DNA of 40,820 nucleotides from Dehalococcoidia bacterium (GCA_009693105.1 SHXV01000009.1:1-40820), one strand, 5' to 3'; shown: positions 10,002-19,081, numbered from the stretch's first letter. The notes: generated by a model not told the origin, from the letters alone. Numbers and translations: made by a program.

Positions 10002-10364
10002 TCATCCCAGCAGCAATCGCAGCGCGACAAACAGGATGAACACAGCGAAGGCGCGCCGTAACCACAGCTCCGGCACCAGCGTCATCGTCCGGGCGCCCAC
10101 CATCGCTGCGCCCGTGCTGCCGATCGCCAGCGCCGCCGCTAGCTTCCACTCGACGTCACCATCGGCGATGTAGGGGAGCACGCCCAGCGCGGCGACGAAG
10201 ATGATGATCGCCAGCGATGTTCCGTGGGCCACGTGCTGGGGCATGCGCAGCAGGTTAGTGAGCAGCGGCACCATGACCGCGCCTCCGCCGACGCCGGTGA
10301 GTCCGCTAAACAATCCGGCCAGGGCGCCCGTGAGGAGCGCACGCCCGGTTCGTGCTTCCGTAAT
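10002..10364 (-). CDS. Half-size TauE/SafE-family membrane protein (upstream half; start uncertain, possibly ATT at 10364)
   Basis: ITEARTGRALLTGALAGLFSGLTGVGGGAVMVPLLTNLLRMPQHVAHGTSLAIII...RLLLG*. The frame contains no ATG/GTG upstream of the GxGGG motif. The track uses TTG at 10313, which lies within the first TM segment. GGGAGG-CTCAGC-ATT sits at the plausible N-terminus. Confidence 0.7.
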   Translation of the reverse strand: MTEARTGRALLTGALAGLFSGLTGVGGGAVMVPLLTNLLRMPQHVAHGTSLAIIIFVAALGVLPYIADGDVEWKLAAALAIGSTGAAMVGARTMTLVPELWLRRAFAVFILFVALRLLLG

Positions 10365-10442
10365 GCTGAGCCTCCCGTGAGGCGAATGGTAACAGGGACG
10401 GCCATCGGTTGCAACGGCGTATGCGCCTTTGCATATCCGAAT

Positions 10443-11225
10443 CTATCGGGGCGTCCGTCGGCCGAACAGCCGCGCCAGGACAATGCCGATCGCGTAGAGC
10501 AGGATGATCGGGCCGGCAACCAGGCTCTGTGTCACCGGGTCGATGGTAGGGGTGATCACGGCGGAGGCGACGAAGGCCAGCACGATGGCGTAGCGCCACC
10601 AGCCGATGAGCTTGCGGTAGTTCACGATCCCGATTCGCGCCAGGAACATGATGATCAGCGGCGTCTCAAACGTGGCGCCGACGCCGGCGATCATGCGGGT
10701 GACGAAATCGATGTAGGAGCCGATTTCGATGTAGGGCTCGGCGGTCCCCTGGCCAAAAGTGAGGAGGAATTGCATCGCCGGGGGGAGCGCCACGTAATAG
10801 GCGAAGGCGCACCCCGCCACGAAGGACAGCGCGGCGCCCACCACGGTGGGGACGATCCACCGCTTCTCTTGCGGTGTCAGCGCTGGGGTGAGGTACATCA
10901 GCACCTCGTACACGATGATCGGCATGGAGAGGGTGATGCCGCCCAGCAGTCCCACGCGGAAGTAGGCGCCGACGTAGCCGAACGGCTTGGTGTAGATGAG
11001 CCGGAACTGGTCCTCGCTGACGTGAGACTTTGCGGGCTCCGCCAGGAAATCGATGAGGCGCTCCGCGAACACGATGGTCAGTACGGTGGTGATCAGGATG
11101 GCGGCGGAGGTGATGACCAGCCGGTCGCGGAGCTCGCGCAGGTGCTCCAGCAGCGTCATCTCGCCGGCGGCGCGGCTTGCCCCGGCCGGGTTGTCCTCTG
11201 GGAATGCGGGTTCCTGAATGCTCAT
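10443..11225 (-). CDS. tatC: Twin-arginine translocase subunit TatC
   Basis: MTLLEHLRELRDRLVITSAAIL...PYIEIGSYIDFVTRMIAGVGATFETPLIIMFLARIGIV...; six TM segments. Confidence 0.95.
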   Translation of the reverse strand: MSIQEPAFPEDNPAGASRAAGEMTLLEHLRELRDRLVITSAAILITTVLTIVFAERLIDFLAEPAKSHVSEDQFRLIYTKPFGYVGAYFRVGLLGGITLSMPIIVYEVLMYLTPALTPQEKRWIVPTVVGAALSFVAGCAFAYYVALPPAMQFLLTFGQGTAEPYIEIGSYIDFVTRMIAGVGATFETPLIIMFLARIGIVNYRKLIGWWRYAIVLAFVASAVITPTIDPVTQSLVAGPIILLYAIGIVLARLFGRRTPR

Positions 11226-11237
11226 CGTGCCATTCGC

Positions 11238-11696
11238 CTAGTGGCGCTGTCGTTCCGGCTGGGGGGGCTGGGCCGGCGGCGAAGGTTCGGCCGCCTCTCC
11301 CCCCGTGCCGGGCATCGCGACCACGTTGGCGGGCGGCGTGTCCGGCAGAATACGCGCGGTGGAATCGACAGCCTGCAGCGTGGCGTTCACTTCGCCGGCG
11401 GCGCGGGAGAAGTCCTCGTCCAGCCCGCGTATCTCCGTGTTGATGCTGGCGGAGGCGTCGGAGAGTTGCCGCCGCACCGTTACCACGTCCCGCGTGGTGG
11501 CCTCAACCTCGGACTTCAAGTCGGAGAGTTCACTCAGGTACTCATCGCGGAAGGCGCGGGCATACTGCTGCATTTGCCCCACCATGCGGCCGACCTGGCG
11601 CGCGACGGTAGGGAGGCGTTCCGGCCCCACCACGATGAGGAGCAGGATGACGACGACCAGAACTTCCGGAATGCCGATGCCGAAGATATTGCTCAT
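11238..11696 (-). CDS. Sec-independent translocase TatA/TatB-type protein
   Basis: MSNIFGIGIPEVLVVVILLLIVVGPERLPTVARQVGRMVGQMQQYARAF; TatA/B N-terminal TM, FGP-like GPERLP hinge and amphipathic helix; adjacent to tatC. Confidence 0.9.
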   Translation of the reverse strand: MSNIFGIGIPEVLVVVILLLIVVGPERLPTVARQVGRMVGQMQQYARAFRDEYLSELSDLKSEVEATTRDVVTVRRQLSDASASINTEIRGLDEDFSRAAGEVNATLQAVDSTARILPDTPPANVVAMPGTGGEAAEPSPPAQPPQPERQRH

Positions 11697-11732
11697 GTGC
11701 GGATCATACGCGCTCTACTCCGGAAAACGGAA

Positions 11733-11771
11733 CGCCGCGCTTGCTCACGGCCCGGTGAGCGTGGTGCGGCG
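11733..11771 (-). terminator. Possible hairpin terminator/attenuator between acpP and tatA/B
   Basis: Minus strand CGCCGCACCACGCTCACCGGGCCGTGAGCAAGCGCGGCG: inner perfect stem GCTCAC/GTGAGC and outer CGCCGC/GCGGCG, followed by TTCCGTTTT. Confidence 0.4.
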
Positions 11772-11794
11772 AGACGTTTAGGAGAGGGGAGGTG

Positions 11795-12055
11795 CTAATT
11801 ATCCTGGACGCCAAACTCGTGGATGAAATCCACCGCATCGGCGACGGTAATGAGCTTCTCTGCGTCCTCATCAGAGATCTCGACCTGTTTATCAGGGGAG
11901 CTGAACTCTTCTTCCAGGGACATGATCAACTCCACAAGGTCCAGGGAGTCGGCATTGAGGTCTTCAGCGAAGGATGCTGTCGAGACGACCTGGTCCTCGT
12001 CAACACCGAGTTGCTCCACGATGATCGTGCGGACGCGCTCGAAGACGGTCGCCAA
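11795..12055 (-). CDS. acpP: Acyl carrier protein (TTG start)
   Basis: [51 protein letters not shown]...; DSL phosphopantetheine site. No ATG in frame at the N-terminus; AGGAGG-N6-TTG at 12055. Confidence 0.93.
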   Translation of the reverse strand: MATVFERVRTIIVEQLGVDEDQVVSTASFAEDLNADSLDLVELIMSLEEEFSSPDKQVEISDEDAEKLITVADAVDFIHEFGVQDN

Positions 12056-12065
12056 CGGTTTCCTC

Positions 12066-12524
12066 CTAGGTGTATGTCCCGCCGGATGCGGAGTCGTTTG
12101 TCGGTTTCGCGCGGTCGGCGACAGCGCCGAGCACACCATTGACGAATCGGCTGGAGCTTTCGCTCCCGTAGCGCTTGGCCAGTTGGACAGCCTCATCGAT
12201 GATCGCCCCGATGGGCGCCCTATTATCGAATAGCGCCTCAAAGAGCGCAACCCTGAGGATGCCCCGATCGATGGGGGCGATCTGCTCGATCGGGCGGCTG
12301 CGGGCCGTTTCCCTCAGCACCTGGTCGATCTCCTCCTGGTGTTCTTCCACGCCGCGCAGCAAGTGCTCCGCGAATCTCGCGGCCGCCGCCGGGGTGTTTT
12401 CCGCCGCCACAAGGCGCGCGAGGGTGAGGTCAGGCTCGTGCCCAACCGTATCCGCCTCATACAGGGCCTGCATGGCCAGGGTGCGCGCCTTGCGCTTGCC
12501 CCGGGGTGCGGTGGAGGTCGCCAT
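12066..12524 (-). CDS. nusB: Transcription antitermination factor NusB
   Basis: [16 protein letters not shown]...[22 protein letters not shown]...[30 protein letters not shown]. Confidence 0.94.
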   Translation of the reverse strand: MATSTAPRGKRKARTLAMQALYEADTVGHEPDLTLARLVAAENTPAAAARFAEHLLRGVEEHQEEIDQVLRETARSRPIEQIAPIDRGILRVALFEALFDNRAPIGAIIDEAVQLAKRYGSESSSRFVNGVLGAVADRAKPTNDSASGGTYT

Positions 12525-13283
12525 CTAGGCTGATAACCCCCCATCCACGGCGATGGTCTGCCCGGTGATGTAGGAAGCGGCATCGGAGGCGAAGAACGCC
12601 ACCATCTCCGCCACATCGTCCGGGGTTCCCCAGCGGCCCAGGAGCAGCTCCTCCAGGTAGTGCTGTTTCACATCCGGCGTAAGGTGCGCCGTCATCTCCG
12701 TCTCCGTCACGCCGGGGGCGATGGTATTCGCCGTGATGTTGCGGGAGCCCATTTCTTTGGCGACGGAGCGGATGAACATGATCACGCCCGCCTTGGCTGC
12801 GGCGTAGTTCGATTGTCCGGCGCTGCCCCGTATGCCGGCCACGCTGGAGATGGCGATGATGCGTCCCCAGCGCGCGCGCATCATCCCCCGCAGCGCCGCC
12901 CGTGTGGTGAGGTAGGTGCCACGCAGGTTGGTGTTGATCACGTGGTCCCAGGTTTCCTCGGACATGCGGACCACGAGGTCATCGGCGGTGGCGCCGGCGT
13001 TGGCGATCAGAATATCGGGCGTGCCCAGGTTGTCGATGACGTCTTTCATCATCGCCTCCACCTGGGCGGCTTCGGCCACGTCCGCCTGCACGGCGTATGC
13101 CCGCCGGCCCATCGCGGTGATGGCGGCCACTACTTCATCGGCGGCGTCCCGGCGGGTGTGGTAGTTCACGGCGATGTCCGCCCCGCGCGACGCCATGAGC
13201 AGCGATGACGCCCGGCCGATGCCGCGGGACCCCCCCGTCACAAGGGCGATGTGTCCGGTGAGGTCTAGCTTGTCGGTACTCAT
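12525..13283 (-). CDS. fabG: 3-oxoacyl-ACP reductase FabG
   Basis: SDR fold: ALVTGGSRGIGRA, NAGAT, SYAAAKAGV-like QSNYAAAKAGV, C-terminal YITGQTIAVDGGLSA. Confidence 0.93.
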   Translation of the reverse strand: MSTDKLDLTGHIALVTGGSRGIGRASSLLMASRGADIAVNYHTRRDAADEVVAAITAMGRRAYAVQADVAEAAQVEAMMKDVIDNLGTPDILIANAGATADDLVVRMSEETWDHVINTNLRGTYLTTRAALRGMMRARWGRIIAISSVAGIRGSAGQSNYAAAKAGVIMFIRSVAKEMGSRNITANTIAPGVTETEMTAHLTPDVKQHYLEELLLGRWGTPDDVAEMVAFFASDAASYITGQTIAVDGGLSA

Positions 13284-14230
13284 GAGGACGCCTCACTGAG
13301 GATCGCATCGTTAATGTTGCGGGTGAGGGCATCGGGGAGGATGCGCTTCACCAGCCCGGTGAGCACTCTGCCGGGGCCGATCTCGATGAATGACCTGGCC
13401 CCATCGCGCCCCAGCCGCTGCACGCTGCTCTGCCAGAGGACGCGATGATTGACCTGGAGCGCCAGCTCCTGGCGAATGGCCGCCACGCGGGTCAGCGGCT
13501 CTGCACTCCCGTTGGCGATCACGGGGATGACGGGATCGACGATGTTGGCGGCACCGATGGCGGGGCGAAGGCCATCCGCCGCCGGTTGCATCAGGGATGT
13601 GTGGAAGGCGCCGCTCACCGCCAGGGGGGCGACCCGCCGGGCGCCGCGCTCCCGGGCCAGCGCCATGGCGTTCTCCACGAGGTCAGGCACGCCGCCGATG
13701 ACGGTCTGATCAGGGGAATTGCAGTTGCAGACCTCCGCCCCCGTCTCCCGGCATATCGCTTCGATGGTGGCCAAGTCCAGCCCGATGATCGCCGCCAGCG
13801 TGCCCGGTGTCCGCTGTCCGGTCTCCAGCATGAGACGGCCGCGTTCCCGCACCAGCCGGACTCCGTCCTCAAAGGAGAGCGCCCCTGCCGCGACAAGGGC
13901 GGTGTATTCACCCAGGCTGTGTCCGGCCATCGCCCCCGGACGCTCCGTGAGGGCGCCGGTTTCCAGCGCCGCGGCAAGGCAGGCCAGGCTGACGGTCATG
14001 ATCGCGGGCTGGGCGTTATCGGTGCTGGTCAGCGTCTCGGCGGGACCTTCAAAGCAAAGGCGGGAAAGGGGGAAGTCCAGTGCGCGGTCCGCCGCATCGA
14101 ACACCACGCGGGCGGCGGAGGAGCCTTCGTAGAGGGCGCGGCCCATCCCGGGTTCCTGCGTGCCCTGGCCGGGGAAGAGCCAGGCGGTGGCCGCGTTGGC
14201 GGAACTGGGCGGGAGCCATCGTTCGGGCAC
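13280..14230 (-). CDS. fabD: ACP S-malonyltransferase FabD
   Basis: WLFPGQGTQEPGMG, AGHSLGEYTALVAAG, GAFHTSLM motifs. Confidence 0.95.
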   Translation of the reverse strand: MPERWLPPSSANAATAWLFPGQGTQEPGMGRALYEGSSAARVVFDAADRALDFPLSRLCFEGPAETLTSTDNAQPAIMTVSLACLAAALETGALTERPGAMAGHSLGEYTALVAAGALSFEDGVRLVRERGRLMLETGQRTPGTLAAIIGLDLATIEAICRETGAEVCNCNSPDQTVIGGVPDLVENAMALARERGARRVAPLAVSGAFHTSLMQPAADGLRPAIGAANIVDPVIPVIANGSAEPLTRVAAIRQELALQVNHRVLWQSSVQRLGRDGARSFIEIGPGRVLTGLVKRILPDALTRNINDAILSEASS

Positions 14231-14324
14231 GGTCGCCTCCGGCGTCGCTATGGGCGATGGGCGGAATCGGGGAAGCCGCTCGCGGCCTGGCCCGCGTTGG
14301 GCCGAAGACGCCCGGCGGCCATCG

Positions 14325-14522
14325 CTAGCTTTGCAACTCCGGTTGCTTCAGCGCGATGGCCTGCCGGCCACGGTACCAGCCGCAGGTCTTGCAAACGTGG
14401 TGCGCCAGCCGGGGGCTATGGCAGTGGGTGCACTCCACTACCTTGCCCATGAGCACGCGGTGGTGGCTACGCCGGGCGTGTTGCCGGGCCTTGGGGTATT
14501 TTCGCTTCGGCAGCGGCGCCAT
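14325..14522 (-). CDS. rpmF: 50S ribosomal protein L32
   Basis: MAPLPKRKYPKARQHARRSHHRVLMGKVVECTHCHSPRLAHHVCKTCGWYRGRQAI; zinc-ribbon L32. Confidence 0.95.
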   Translation of the reverse strand: MAPLPKRKYPKARQHARRSHHRVLMGKVVECTHCHSPRLAHHVCKTCGWYRGRQAIALKQPELQS

Positions 14523-14533
14523 GATTACCTCCG

Positions 14534-15049
14534 TTAGGAATCCCGCAAGGCGTTTCGCAGTGGTTCCAGCGCCGCCCAGCGGGGATCGATCGTTTCGCAT
14601 GTACACGGGTCGGTGTTGCGGTTATTGCCGCACACCGCGCAGAGCCCGGCGCAATCGGCGTGGCAGAGCGGCTTCATCGGCTCCGCCAGCAGCCAAGCTT
14701 GCCGCACCGCTTCCGCAAGGTCCAGCGTGTGCCCCTCATCGATGAGCAGCGCCTCGGGCTCGTCCGCTTCGTTCACGGGCAAGCCGGTCAGCGGGGCGCT
14801 GGTCGGCAGGTATTCCTCATCCAGCCGGAGCCGGACCTCCCCCGTAACGGGAGCCAGACACCGGCTGCACTCGTATTGCGCCGGCGTGGTCAACTCTGCC
14901 TGGACCAGAATCCCGCGGTCGGTCCGCACCAGTTCCACCCGCCCAGTCAGCCGATGGCGCTCCTCTTCGAGCGCGATGTCATCGTCGATATCGTAATCGC
15001 GGCTCGCCCCGATGGGCTCGCGCAACAGCTGGGCTACGTTGAACTGCAT
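14534..15049 (-). CDS. DUF177/YceD family protein
   Basis: Position upstream of rpmF; TTPAQYECSRCLAPVTGEVRLRLDEEYLP...MKPLCHADCAGLCAVCGNNRN motif typical of the family. Confidence 0.9.
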   Translation of the reverse strand: MQFNVAQLLREPIGASRDYDIDDDIALEEERHRLTGRVELVRTDRGILVQAELTTPAQYECSRCLAPVTGEVRLRLDEEYLPTSAPLTGLPVNEADEPEALLIDEGHTLDLAEAVRQAWLLAEPMKPLCHADCAGLCAVCGNNRNTDPCTCETIDPRWAALEPLRNALRDS

Positions 15050-15185
15050 GGGAACCGTCCCGAAGCATTGTACGGATGGTCAGGAATCGCGGTCAAGCAA
15101 ACGGCCCGCGGCGCCCTTGCCGTTTGGGGGTTGGCGCACCTACACTCCGCCCAAACGAGCCAGATGAGAGGGGGTGGAACGCAAC

Positions 15186-16184
15186 ATGCCTGAGCCGTTC
15201 GACGCTTTCGTCGTCAACAAGGCGGATGACACGTTCACCGCGGGCCTCCGGCAGCTTTCGCTGGCCGACCTGCCGCCGGGCGAGGTCACCATCCGCGTGG
15301 AGTACTCCAGCGTCAACTACAAAGATGGCCTGGCCAGCACCTCCGATGGGCGGGTCGCCCGCGCTTACCCGCTCGTCCCCGGGATCGATATGGCCGGTGT
15401 GGTGGAGGCTTCCCAGGACGCGCGCTTCCGCCCGGGCGACGCCGTCATCGCCCAGTCTTACGATATCGGCGTCGCCCGCCACGGTGGCTTCGCCGGGTAC
15501 GCGCGCGTTCCCGCGAACTGGGTCTTTTCCCTGCCGGAAGGGCTGACGACGCGGGAGGCGATGGCGCTGGGCACCGCCGGATTTACCGCCGCCCTCTCCA
15601 TCGTCACGCTGGAGGAGCACGGGCTCCGTCCGGAACGGGGGCCGGTGCTGGTGAGTGGGGCGACCGGCGGTGTGGGCAGCGTTGCCGTGAGCATGCTGGC
15701 GCGGCTGGGCTACGAGGTGGCGGCCAGCACCGGCAAGGCGGCGGAGCACGAGTACCTTCGCTCGCTGGGAGCGGGCGATATCCTGAGCCGGGAAGAGGCC
15801 AGCGCCAAGAGCGATCGCCCGCTCGATCGGGAGCGCTGGGCCGCCTGCATCGATCCGGTCGGCGGGGACACGCTGGCCTACATGCTCCGTACGACGAAGT
15901 ACGGCGGCGCCATTGCGTCATCCGGCCTCACGGGGGGCAGCGCGCTGCAGACCACGGTGTTCCCCTTCATCCTCCGCGCCGTTAGCCTCGTGGGCATCGA
16001 TACGGCACTCACGCCCATGCCGCTACGGCAGCGTGTGTGGGGGAGGATGGCGAAGGACATGAAGCCGCAACGGCTGAGTGAAAGCATCGCCCGAGAGGTG
16101 AGCCTCGATACGCTCCCCGGCGCGCTCGCCGCCATCCTCCGGGGCGAGGTGCGCGGTCGCACGGTGGTGCGGCTGCGGCCCTGA
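15186..16184 (+). CDS. Acrylyl-CoA reductase-type zinc-independent alcohol dehydrogenase/quinone oxidoreductase
   Basis: MPEPFDAFVVNKADDTFTAGLRQLSLADLPPGEVTIRVEYSSVNYKDGLA; VSGATGGVGSVAVSMLARLGYEVAASTGK. Confidence 0.88.
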   Translation: MPEPFDAFVVNKADDTFTAGLRQLSLADLPPGEVTIRVEYSSVNYKDGLASTSDGRVARAYPLVPGIDMAGVVEASQDARFRPGDAVIAQSYDIGVARHGGFAGYARVPANWVFSLPEGLTTREAMALGTAGFTAALSIVTLEEHGLRPERGPVLVSGATGGVGSVAVSMLARLGYEVAASTGKAAEHEYLRSLGAGDILSREEASAKSDRPLDRERWAACIDPVGGDTLAYMLRTTKYGGAIASSGLTGGSALQTTVFPFILRAVSLVGIDTALTPMPLRQRVWGRMAKDMKPQRLSESIAREVSLDTLPGALAAILRGEVRGRTVVRLRP

Positions 16185-16338
16185 CGTTTGCGTAAACGAT
16201 TGCCTCGCTTAGCCGGGTGTGCCATCCTTACGCGAAGAAACCAACCCGCGCGAACATGGAGGGACATCTCGCGCTGTGGGCGATGGCGATGGCGGCGCAT
16301 GCGGCGCGGAGCGCAGCGCCCGCCGGCAAGGAGATAGC

Positions 16339-17334
16339 ATGGCCGTAGAAGTCGTCCCCGGGATTCAGCAGCTCAAGGTCCCGCTCCCCATGGCATTTCT
16401 GCCCTACGTGCTCGTCTACGTCATCAAGGGAGCCGACGGCTACACGCTGATCGATAGCGGCTGGGCCACGGACGATTCCTGGAACGCGCTCATCGAGCAG
16501 CTGCATGAGCTGGGCATCGACATCAAGGATGTCGCCCACGTCATTGCCACGCACATCCACCCGGACCACTACGGACTGGCCGGCCGCATTCGGGATGCCT
16601 CCGGCTGCGAAGTGGTCCTGCATGAGAAGGAGCACTGGATGGGCGGCGGCGGTACCAGCACCCCGGAGGAGATGGCGGAGCAGAGCCGCCGCTGGCTACA
16701 CCGCCACGGCACGCCCGCGGCCACCATCCAGGAAATGGTGCGGGCCAGCACCCCCGCGCGGGGCTGGCAGGCGCCGCCGGAACCGGACACGCGGCTGAAG
16801 GGCGGCGAGCGGCTGAAGATCGGCCCCTACACGCTGGAGGTCACGTGGACGCCCGGACACACCGCCGGGCACATCTGCCTGGTGGAGCACGAGGCGAACT
16901 TTATGATGACGGGCGATCACGTCCTCCCCACGATCACCCCTAACGTAAGCATCTACGGCGATCAGCAGGGCGATCCGCTCAAGGATTTTCTCGATTCCAT
17001 GGACAAGCTCAAGCCGATGGGCATCCAACGCGGCCTTGCCGCCCATGAGCACGTCATCGAGGATCTGCCCGCCCGCCTTGACGAGCTCAAGGAGCATCAC
17101 GCCAACCGCCTCAATGAGATGTTCACGGCGATTAGGAACGGGGCAGAGACGACGTACGACATCGCTGCCGGCATTCTCTGGGGGCCGGGGAGCTTCCACA
17201 AGTTCGGGGGCTGGCAGCAGCGCGCTGCCATGGCGGAAACGCTGGCCCACCTGGTCTACGCGCGCAACCGGGGGCTGCTGAAGGAGGAAGAGCGGCTGGG
17301 GGTGATGGTGTATACGCTGGCGGGCGAACGCTAG
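16339..17334 (+). CDS. MBL-fold metallohydrolase
   Basis: THIHPDHYGLAG zinc-binding motif, GHTAGHICL, MTGDHVLP; AAGGAG upstream of ATG 16339. Confidence 0.9.
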   Translation: MAVEVVPGIQQLKVPLPMAFLPYVLVYVIKGADGYTLIDSGWATDDSWNALIEQLHELGIDIKDVAHVIATHIHPDHYGLAGRIRDASGCEVVLHEKEHWMGGGGTSTPEEMAEQSRRWLHRHGTPAATIQEMVRASTPARGWQAPPEPDTRLKGGERLKIGPYTLEVTWTPGHTAGHICLVEHEANFMMTGDHVLPTITPNVSIYGDQQGDPLKDFLDSMDKLKPMGIQRGLAAHEHVIEDLPARLDELKEHHANRLNEMFTAIRNGAETTYDIAAGILWGPGSFHKFGGWQQRAAMAETLAHLVYARNRGLLKEEERLGVMVYTLAGER

Positions 17335-17355
17335 GGCGACATCTCGACATAACAC

Positions 17356-17391
17356 GAGGGAAAGGGCCACCGCTGGGTGGCCCTTTCCCTC
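17356..17391. terminator. Perfect 16-bp inverted repeat, likely terminator hairpin
   Basis: GAGGGAAAGGGCCACC-GCTG-GGTGGCCCTTTCCCTC, 22 nt after the MBL gene stop; no clear U-tract. Confidence 0.7.
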
Positions 17392-17426
17392 ACCCCGTGC
17401 GGTACAATGCGGGCCGGAGGATCACC

Positions 17427-17615
17427 ATGCCGGAAGGGGCAGCGGAACAGGACGAGACGCGGGAGCAGCACGGGGATCGCAGGGTCGTTGTCGGGGACCA
17501 GCAGTGCCCCCGTTGCCGGGAGTGGTTCACCATCAGCTACTGGAACGGGAAGTTCCTCGTGCAGGCTCGCTGCTTCAGCTGTGAACTGCGCTGGCCCCGC
17601 CCGGACGTGGTCTAG
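17427..17615 (+). CDS. Small zinc-ribbon-like protein (62 aa)
   Basis: MPEGAAEQDETREQHGDRRVVVGDQQCPRCREWFTISYWNGKFLVQARCFSCELRWPRPDVV; two CxxC pairs; ORF lies in the gap before the convergent glcD. Confidence 0.6.
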   Translation: MPEGAAEQDETREQHGDRRVVVGDQQCPRCREWFTISYWNGKFLVQARCFSCELRWPRPDVV

Positions 17616-17618
17616 CGG

Positions 17619-19070
17619 TTACCCCGGCAGCTGCCCGTCCAGCGTCGGCAGGGTGGCCAGGAACCCCGCGGGCGCCGGGCCGGGGGCGTCCGGGAACACC
17701 TTGTGCGGGTTGAGGATGCCTTTGGGGTCCAGCGCGTCCTTGATCGCCCGCATGACCGCCACCGTGTCCGGCCCCAGGTCTTCCTCCAGGAACGCCTTCT
17801 TCAGCGTCCCGATGCCGTGCTCCCCGGAGAGCGTGCCCCCTAACGCGAGCGCCGCCCGGAAGATGGCGGCGGCGGCGATTTCCACCCGCTCCATCTCGCC
17901 CTCCCGCTGCCGGTCGAACAGGATGTTCGGGTGCAGGTTGCCATCGCCCGCGTGACCGAACACGGCGATAGGCAGCCCCGCCTCCGCGCTGATCGCGTGC
18001 AGGCGGCGCACCATCGCTGGCACCTCCGCTCGTGGCACCACCACGTCCTCGCCGATGCGGTTTGGCCGCAGGCGCGCCAGCGCGCTGTTCGTCCCGCGCC
18101 GTGCCGCCCACAGCGTCTCGCGCTCGGCGTCGGAGCGGGCCACGCGCACTTCCGTGGCGCCGTGCCGGCGACAGACCTCCGCCACGGCCCCCAGCTCCGC
18201 CGAGACCGCTGCGTCATCGTTCCCGTCCATCTCCAGGATGAGCATTGCCCCCGCGTCCGCGGGCAGGCCAAGGTGGGCGTGCTCCTCCACCACCCGCATG
18301 CAGACGTCGTCCAGTAACTCCACGGCCACCGGCAGGTAGCCCGCCGCGCCGATCGCGGCGACGCTCTCACTGGCGTCGTCGATGCGGAGGAAGAACGCGG
18401 CTGCGGTCCGGCGCACACGCGGCAGCGGGCGGAGGCGCAGCACCAGCTCCGTCACCACGGCCAGCGTGCCCTCTGACCCCACGATGAGCTGCATGATCTG
18501 GTAGCCGGTGACGTTTTTCAGCAGCTTGCCGCCCAGGCGCAGCACGCGCCCATCCGCCAGGACCGCGGTCATGCCCAGCACGTAGTCCTTCGTCACGCCG
18601 TACTTCAGGCAGCGAGGGCCGCCGGCGTTGCAAGCCACGTTGCCGCCCAGCGTCGCCTGCTCCAGGCTCGCCGGGTCCGGGGGGTAGAACAACCCGGCCT
18701 GCTCCGCCGCCCGCTGCAGATGCGCCGTGACGCATCCCGCCTCCACCACAGCGCAGGAGTTCGCCACGTCAATCTCGATGAGGCGGTTCATGCGAGCCAA
18801 GTTTAGCACCAGCCCTCCGTCGACGGGGATCGTCCCTCCTGCAAGTGATGTGCCCGCCCCACGTGCGATGACGGCGATGCCTTCCCGGTGGGCCACGCGC
18901 ACCACGGCCGCCACCTCCTCCGTTGTCGCCGGGGAGACGACGATGTCCGGCGGGTACTGCTGGAACGTGGCGTCGTAGGAATAGGCGATGCGCGCGGCTG
19001 TGTCGGTGCGGGCGTGGTCCTCCCCGACGATAGCGGCGATCTCGCGGACGACCGATTCAGCAAGCGGCAT
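17619..19070 (-). CDS. FAD-binding oxidoreductase, GlcD/D-lactate dehydrogenase family
   Basis: GAGTSLAGGTIPVDGGLVLNLARMN, NVACNAGGPRCLKYGVTKDYVLGM, GHAGDGNLHPN, SGEHGIGTLKK; GAGGT before MPLAESVV. Confidence 0.93.
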   Translation of the reverse strand: MPLAESVVREIAAIVGEDHARTDTAARIAYSYDATFQQYPPDIVVSPATTEEVAAVVRVAHREGIAVIARGAGTSLAGGTIPVDGGLVLNLARMNRLIEIDVANSCAVVEAGCVTAHLQRAAEQAGLFYPPDPASLEQATLGGNVACNAGGPRCLKYGVTKDYVLGMTAVLADGRVLRLGGKLLKNVTGYQIMQLIVGSEGTLAVVTELVLRLRPLPRVRRTAAAFFLRIDDASESVAAIGAAGYLPVAVELLDDVCMRVVEEHAHLGLPADAGAMLILEMDGNDDAAVSAELGAVAEVCRRHGATEVRVARSDAERETLWAARRGTNSALARLRPNRIGEDVVVPRAEVPAMVRRLHAISAEAGLPIAVFGHAGDGNLHPNILFDRQREGEMERVEIAAAAIFRAALALGGTLSGEHGIGTLKKAFLEEDLGPDTVAVMRAIKDALDPKGILNPHKVFPDAPGPAPAGFLATLPTLDGQLPG

Positions 19071-19081
19071 GGGCGACCTCG

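Noticed and set aside
10224-11798. 524-aa plus-strand ORF across tauE/tatC/tatB
   Set aside because: Covers three well-supported opposite-strand genes; composition biased, no motif.
16185-16215. CGTTTGCGTAAACG mini-palindrome between acuI and the MBL gene considered as an operator or terminator
   Set aside because: Only a 5-bp stem with 4-nt loop; too short to support without repeats elsewhere.
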